DNA of 64,000 nucleotides, taken from the NCBI GenBank assembly GCA_018882965.1, contig VEQY01000003.1, positions 1-64,000 of the forward strand. The letters run 5' to 3'. Positions 60,927 to 64,000 of the stretch are shown one piece after another; the first letter of the stretch is position 1, and the number at the start of each line of letters is the position of its first letter. The stretch comes from Mycobacterium sp. (GTDB lineage Bacteria > Actinomycetota > Actinomycetes > Mycobacteriales > Mycobacteriaceae). The notes beneath the pieces are model-generated. The model was given only the letters and a program-made list of their open reading frames with translations. It had not been told where the DNA came from and ran no database searches. Made by a program: the position numbers and the translations under genes.

Positions 60927-61201
60927 TCACCGGGCGGGGCGCCCGGCAGTGGTGGATCCGGCCGCACCACACCCGTTGGCTGGTGGCCTGCCTGCTGAGC
61001 ATGGGGGTGGCGGCATGGGCCGGGGAAGCCTCGCTCGGGATGGTGTCGCTCTTCGCAGTCATCTTCGCGGTCGGCGCGGCCCTGCTCGCGCTCGACGTGC
61101 GAACAGACGTTGATCTCGCCGGGCATGATCCCGCTAGCGAGGGCGACGATGCCGAGCCGGGCGAGGCGGTCAGGCCGAGCGGCGAGTCACCCCACGCTTG
61201 A
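60923..61201 (+). CDS. Small membrane protein of unknown function
   Basis: TTG 60923 (in TTGA with the upstream stop) gives 92 residues with two hydrophobic helices (WLVACLLSMGVAAWA; LGMVSLFAVIFAVGAALLAL) and an acidic tail. The overlap suggests coupling with the upstream exported protein. Its 3' end overlaps whiB3 antisense by 32 bp. It might be spurious, but the two membrane helices and tight coupling favour a real gene. Confidence 0.55.
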   Translation: MITGRGARQWWIRPHHTRWLVACLLSMGVAAWAGEASLGMVSLFAVIFAVGAALLALDVRTDVDLAGHDPASEGDDAEPGEAVRPSGESPHA

Positions 61202-61472
61202 CGAGAACCTCGCGTTCGGACTCGCTGAGTCCGCCCCAGATGCCGTAGGGCTCCCCGACCTGCAGCGCGTGCGCGCGGCACTGCACGATCACCGGACAGC
61301 TGCGGCAGAGTTGTTTCGCACGCATCTCCCGCTGCGCGCGTGCCCGGCCCCGTTCTCCATCGGGATGAAAGAACACCGACGAATCCACACCGCGGCACAG
61401 TCCGTGCATCTGCCAATCCCAAAGGTCGGCGTTGGGTCCCGGTAGCCTCGAGGGCGTATGTGGCTGGTGCAT
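61170..61472 (-). CDS. whiB3: WhiB3-type iron-sulfur redox regulator
   Basis: The 100-residue product has the four cluster cysteines at 26, 56, 59 and 65 (GLCRG; CRSCPVIVQC) and the GEPYGIWGGLSESE turn. WhiB3 binds a 4Fe-4S cluster, senses redox state and NO and controls lipid metabolism, interacting with sigma-A. It matches Rv3416 in sequence and in position next to sigD. A candidate promoter lies at 61561-61590, giving about 80 nt of leader. Confidence 0.95.
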   Translation of the reverse strand: MHQPHTPSRLPGPNADLWDWQMHGLCRGVDSSVFFHPDGERGRARAQREMRAKQLCRSCPVIVQCRAHALQVGEPYGIWGGLSESEREVLVKRGVTRRSA

Positions 61473-61784
61473 CTCAAAATTCCTCTCCCCGAGCAGTTTT
61501 CGCTCGATCCCGCCGCGAGTTGTTTGGAGAGTTGTCTTCGGTGACCACTCAGTGCGCCTAACGGTAGGAGTTCCCGGGAAACCCCGTCAAGGCTCACACG
61601 CACCGCGGTTTCGCGTGCTGCGGAGCATGAATTTACGTGCCAGTCATCTTCGGATTCGGTGGGTGATTGTTTAGCCAGGAAGACCTCCGGGCTGTGCATC
61701 CCCAGCGGGGTTGACGGTTGTCGAGTTGACACGGTCGTAACGCGGCGACCACGAAGTATTAACACCGGGTAGCGTCGCGACCCG
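61473..61784. other. Divergent intergenic region, whiB3 / Rv3415c-type gene
   Basis: This 312-bp stretch holds the whiB3 promoter candidate and leader on the minus side. On the plus side TTGAC boxes occur at 61711 and 61726, but no TANNNT box sits at proper spacing before the gene at 61785. I see no further gene or RNA in it. Confidence 0.6.
61561..61590 (-). promoter_or_regulatory. Candidate sigma-A promoter of whiB3 with palindromic spacer
   Basis: On the minus strand TTGACG (61590-61585), an 18-bp spacer and TACCGT (61566-61561) form a good housekeeping promoter. The spacer contains the perfect palindrome TTCCCGGGAA (61571-61580), a possible operator. Confidence 0.5.
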
Positions 61785-62576
61785 ATGACCGTGCTGGCCG
61801 ACGCCGCCTTCGGCGAGGACCCAGGCCACTGGCCGCTTCCAGCAGCCAGTGGCGGGGCCGAACTGTGGTTGCGGGCGGTGGCCGCCGGCGGCCAGGGCCG
61901 TTACGCCAGCGCTCGCGCGGACCTCGCCGCGCTGAGCCGTCGGCACCCGACTGGGCGATGGGCCTCGTTGGCCGCGAGCACCGCTGGCTCGTTCCTCCGC
62001 CAGCAGGGGTGGCACGGGATCGCCCACGACTGGGATGGGCGGGCCTGGGCACGAGCCGACGGTGACCCGGAGTCGGGCATCGACGCGCTTGTCGGGCTCG
62101 CGGCCGATGCGCTCGGTATCGGACGGCTGTCGGCTGCGGCGGCTCTTCTCGATCGTGCCCGGGCGGTGCTGGGCCGCGCGGATGAGCCACCGGCGCGACT
62201 CGGCATCCGGCTGGCGTGGGTGCACGCCGAACTCGCGATGGCCGGCGGGTCGGGTGCCGAGGCTCTCGACCATGCCCGCCGTGGCGTCGAGCTGGCCGAG
62301 CAGGCCCTGCCCGCACTGCGCCGCCACCGGGTCAAGAGCGACGTCGTGCTCGCCGCTGCTCTGTGTTGCGACGGGAATCTCGCCCTTTCCCGCACGGTTG
62401 CCGAGGCGGCGCTCGAGGACTCTCGGCGGGCCGGACTGGTCCCGTTGACGTGGGCGCTGGCCTGCCTGCTCACCGATATCGGCGCCGCCTCGTACTCCGA
62501 CGCCGAGATCGCCGACATCCGTGACCGCAGTGCCGCGTTCGTCGCGCGCCACGGCGGTCGTTGGAGCCGTCGTTAA
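61785..62576 (+). CDS. Conserved TPR-like helical protein (Rv3415c-type)
   Basis: The 263-residue Ala-rich protein has repeated helix pairs (GGAELWLRAVAAGGQGRYASARADLAAL; SAAALLDRARAVLG; EALDHARRGVELAEQAL) resembling tetratricopeptide repeats. It matches Rv3415c, next to sigD. The function is unknown; a link to sigma-D control is only suggested by conserved neighbourhood. The TAA stop lies 69 bp before the sigD start. Confidence 0.82.
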   Translation: MTVLADAAFGEDPGHWPLPAASGGAELWLRAVAAGGQGRYASARADLAALSRRHPTGRWASLAASTAGSFLRQQGWHGIAHDWDGRAWARADGDPESGIDALVGLAADALGIGRLSAAAALLDRARAVLGRADEPPARLGIRLAWVHAELAMAGGSGAEALDHARRGVELAEQALPALRRHRVKSDVVLAAALCCDGNLALSRTVAEAALEDSRRAGLVPLTWALACLLTDIGAASYSDAEIADIRDRSAAFVARHGGRWSRR

Positions 62577-62645
62577 CGGGCCTTCGCCGGTCAGGCCGAT
62601 ATTGTCTCCATCAACACCGCTGCCGGGCGATACCGGTACGTAACG

Positions 62646-63254
62646 TTGGAGATGCCCTCGTCGATGACCATTCCGGGAGAACGTCTCGACGCCGCGGTCG
62701 CAGAAGCGGTTGCCGGCAGCCGGGACGCGCTCCGGGAGGTGGTGGAGACGATCCGCCCGGTGGTGGTCCGCTACGTGCGGGCCCGTGTCGGTACCGCGGA
62801 ACGCAGCGGCCTCTCAGCTGACGACGTTGCCCAGGAGGTTTGCTTGGCCGCCATCCAGGCGCTGCCGCGTTACCGCGACCAGGGCCGGCCGTTCATGGCC
62901 TTCGTCTACGGCATCGCCTCACACAAGGTCGCCGACGCCCATCGGGCGGCGGCCCGAAACCGTTCCGACCCGGTTGACTCGGTGCCGGAGCGCTACTCGG
63001 TGGAGACGGGGCCTGAGCAGCGCGCCATTCAGGCCGACACCTCCGTGCGGATGAACAAACTGCTCGCCGTGCTTCCGGAGAAGCAGCGGGAGATCCTGAC
63101 CCTGCGCATCGTGGTGGGACTGTCGGCCGAGGAGACCGCCGACGCCGTCGGCAGCACACCGGGCGCCGTCCGGGTCGCCCAGCACCGGGCACTGGCCCGG
63201 CTGAAGTCCGAGATCGCCTCTGCGGGGATGGACGCGGGGTTGGATTATGCCTGA
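62646..63254 (+). CDS. sigD: ECF RNA polymerase sigma factor SigD
   Basis: TTG 62646 gives 202 residues; ATG 62652 or 62664 in the same frame are equally possible. Region 2 (VVRYVRARVG; SADDVAQEVCLAAIQALPRYRDQGRPFMAFVYGIASHKVADAHRAAARN) and region 4 (LPEKQREILTLRIVVGLSAEETADAVGSTPGAVRVAQHRALARLK) are clear. SigD acts in stationary phase and starvation in M. tuberculosis. Its stop overlaps the anti-sigma gene by 7 bp, so both are co-translated. Confidence 0.94.
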   Translation: MEMPSSMTIPGERLDAAVAEAVAGSRDALREVVETIRPVVVRYVRARVGTAERSGLSADDVAQEVCLAAIQALPRYRDQGRPFMAFVYGIASHKVADAHRAAARNRSDPVDSVPERYSVETGPEQRAIQADTSVRMNKLLAVLPEKQREILTLRIVVGLSAEETADAVGSTPGAVRVAQHRALARLKSEIASAGMDAGLDYA

Positions 63255-64000
63255 GAACTTGTCGCCCGGGGGTGAGCCGTCGCTGGATGCCGTGCGGCGC
63301 AGCGACGAATTCGTCGACGCTCTGGCGGCCGGGCGCCCGGTCACCCCGCAGGACCAGACCGACGCCGCGCTCGCTGCCTTGCTCGGTGGCTGGCGCGATG
63401 ACATCCGCTCCGTCCCCGACGCGGACCTGGTTTCAGAGCAGGATGCGATTGCTGCCCTCGACAAAGGTCTGGCCGTCAGCCCGGCAGGCGCGCGTCGGGA
63501 GCGCTCAACCGGTGTGCGCCGCGGTCGTCGCGGCCTGAGCGTGGTCGGTGCGGTCGCCGCAGGCATGCTGGCGATCGGTGGATTCGGCGCGGTGGTGGCC
63601 GGCTCCGGTCCGGGTGATCCGCTCTATGGCCTGCGATCGATGTTGTTCGGTGTGTCCAAACAGGTTCGTGACGATCAGGTGGCGCTGGCCGCCCGGACCG
63701 AACTCAACCAGGTGCAGGACCTCATCGCCCGCGGCGACTGGCAGCAGGCCGAGGAGAAGTTGGTCGCGGTCAGCACCCAGGTCGACAGCATCGCCGATGA
63801 GCAGCAGAAGCAGGAGATCCTCGACACCTGGAATGACCTGTCGGCGAAAGTCGTCGAGCAGAACCCGGAGGCGACCGTACCGCCCGGGATCACCTTCACG
63901 GTGCCCCCCGAGGCCAACGAACTCGTTCCCGCCGTCGCGACGCCGGAGACCACGCCGGAGTCTCCGCAGCCGACGACCACGCCCTCAGCGCCGACCACCG
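63248..64000 (+). CDS. rsdA: Anti-sigma-D factor RsdA (partial, runs off the window)
   Basis: The 251 codons visible encode a cytoplasmic N-terminal domain (SLDAVRRSDEFVDALAAG), one membrane helix at about 97-119 (LSVVGAVAAGMLAIGGFGAVVAG) and an external domain with a Pro/Thr-rich end. This matches Rv3413c/RsdA, which holds SigD at the membrane until it is degraded. ATG 63248 overlaps the sigD stop. The C-terminus is outside the window. Confidence 0.92.

Noticed and set aside
62640-62664. SigD-like autoregulatory promoter (GTAACG with GTCGAT downstream)
   Set aside because: The spacing between the two boxes is too short for the reported SigD consensus and the -10 would fall inside the coding region.

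Overview
The window comes from a mycobacterium, most likely a fast-growing Mycolicibacterium-type species. It is GC-rich throughout, and the gene order matches two separate M. tuberculosis regions: Rv0700-Rv0753c (S10/spc ribosomal operons, secY-adk-map, mmsA-fadE9-mmsB) and Rv3465-Rv3413c (rmlBC, infA, alpha operon, rplM-rpsI, glmM, glmS, alr, tsaEBD, groES-groEL1, whiB3, sigD). Here they lie next to each other, with the junction between mmsA and rmlC. Assignments were made by reading protein sequences and recalling families; no database search was run.

Layout. 1-1488: the end of a carboxylesterase, converging with a DapB-fold oxidoreductase gene that carries an in-frame 36-bp tandem repeat at its 3' end and has no stop codon before the window edge. 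1791-15016: the S10 and spc ribosomal-protein operons, tightly coupled by TGATG/TAATG overlaps and interrupted between rpsQ and rplN by an arylsulfatase and its formylglycine-generating enzyme. 15025-20545: sppA, a SAM methyltransferase, secY, adk, map. 20372-22489: a DUF222/HNH gene whose 3' end overruns map, and a MarR-type regulator. 22507-26083: valine-catabolism operon mmsA-fadE9-mmsB (minus strand). 26119-27709: rmlB-rmlC for dTDP-rhamnose. 27902-32410: infA-rpmJ-rpsM-rpsK-rpsD-rpoA-rplQ-truA. 32407-34464: three tandem cutinase-like secreted esterases. 34546-35802: an Rv3446c-type ESX-4-associated protein, with every other ESX-4 gene absent from this site. 36091-39966: rplM-rpsI, glmM and an EspC-like/WXG-containing pair. 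39971-46610: F420-type oxidoreductase, hydrolase-like protein, glmS, nnr, gadB. 46585-50021: dimethylglycine/sarcosine-dehydrogenase-like protein with a choline-kinase-like protein. 50105-55463: alr, alpha/beta hydrolase, tsaE-tsaB-rimI-tsaD (t6A synthesis) and a SnoaL-like gene. 55492-57634: CIRCE operator and groES-groEL1. 57688-61201: a block of exported or membrane proteins absent from the M. tuberculosis order. 61170-64000: whiB3, an Rv3415c homologue, sigD and the start of its anti-sigma gene.

Functionally this is mainly a translation and secretion core (ribosomal proteins, RNA polymerase alpha, SecY, chaperonins, t6A genes) with cell-envelope precursor genes (glmM, glmS, alr, rmlBC). 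The unusual points are the stopless repeat-bearing gene at 1-1488, the stripped ESX-4 site, the EspC/WXG-like pair, the truA start without ATG/GTG/TTG, the hairpin-rich rpsM leader, the terminator-like hairpin between groES and groEL1, and the exported-protein block between groEL1 and whiB3. No tRNA, rRNA, CRISPR array or insertion sequence was recognised.
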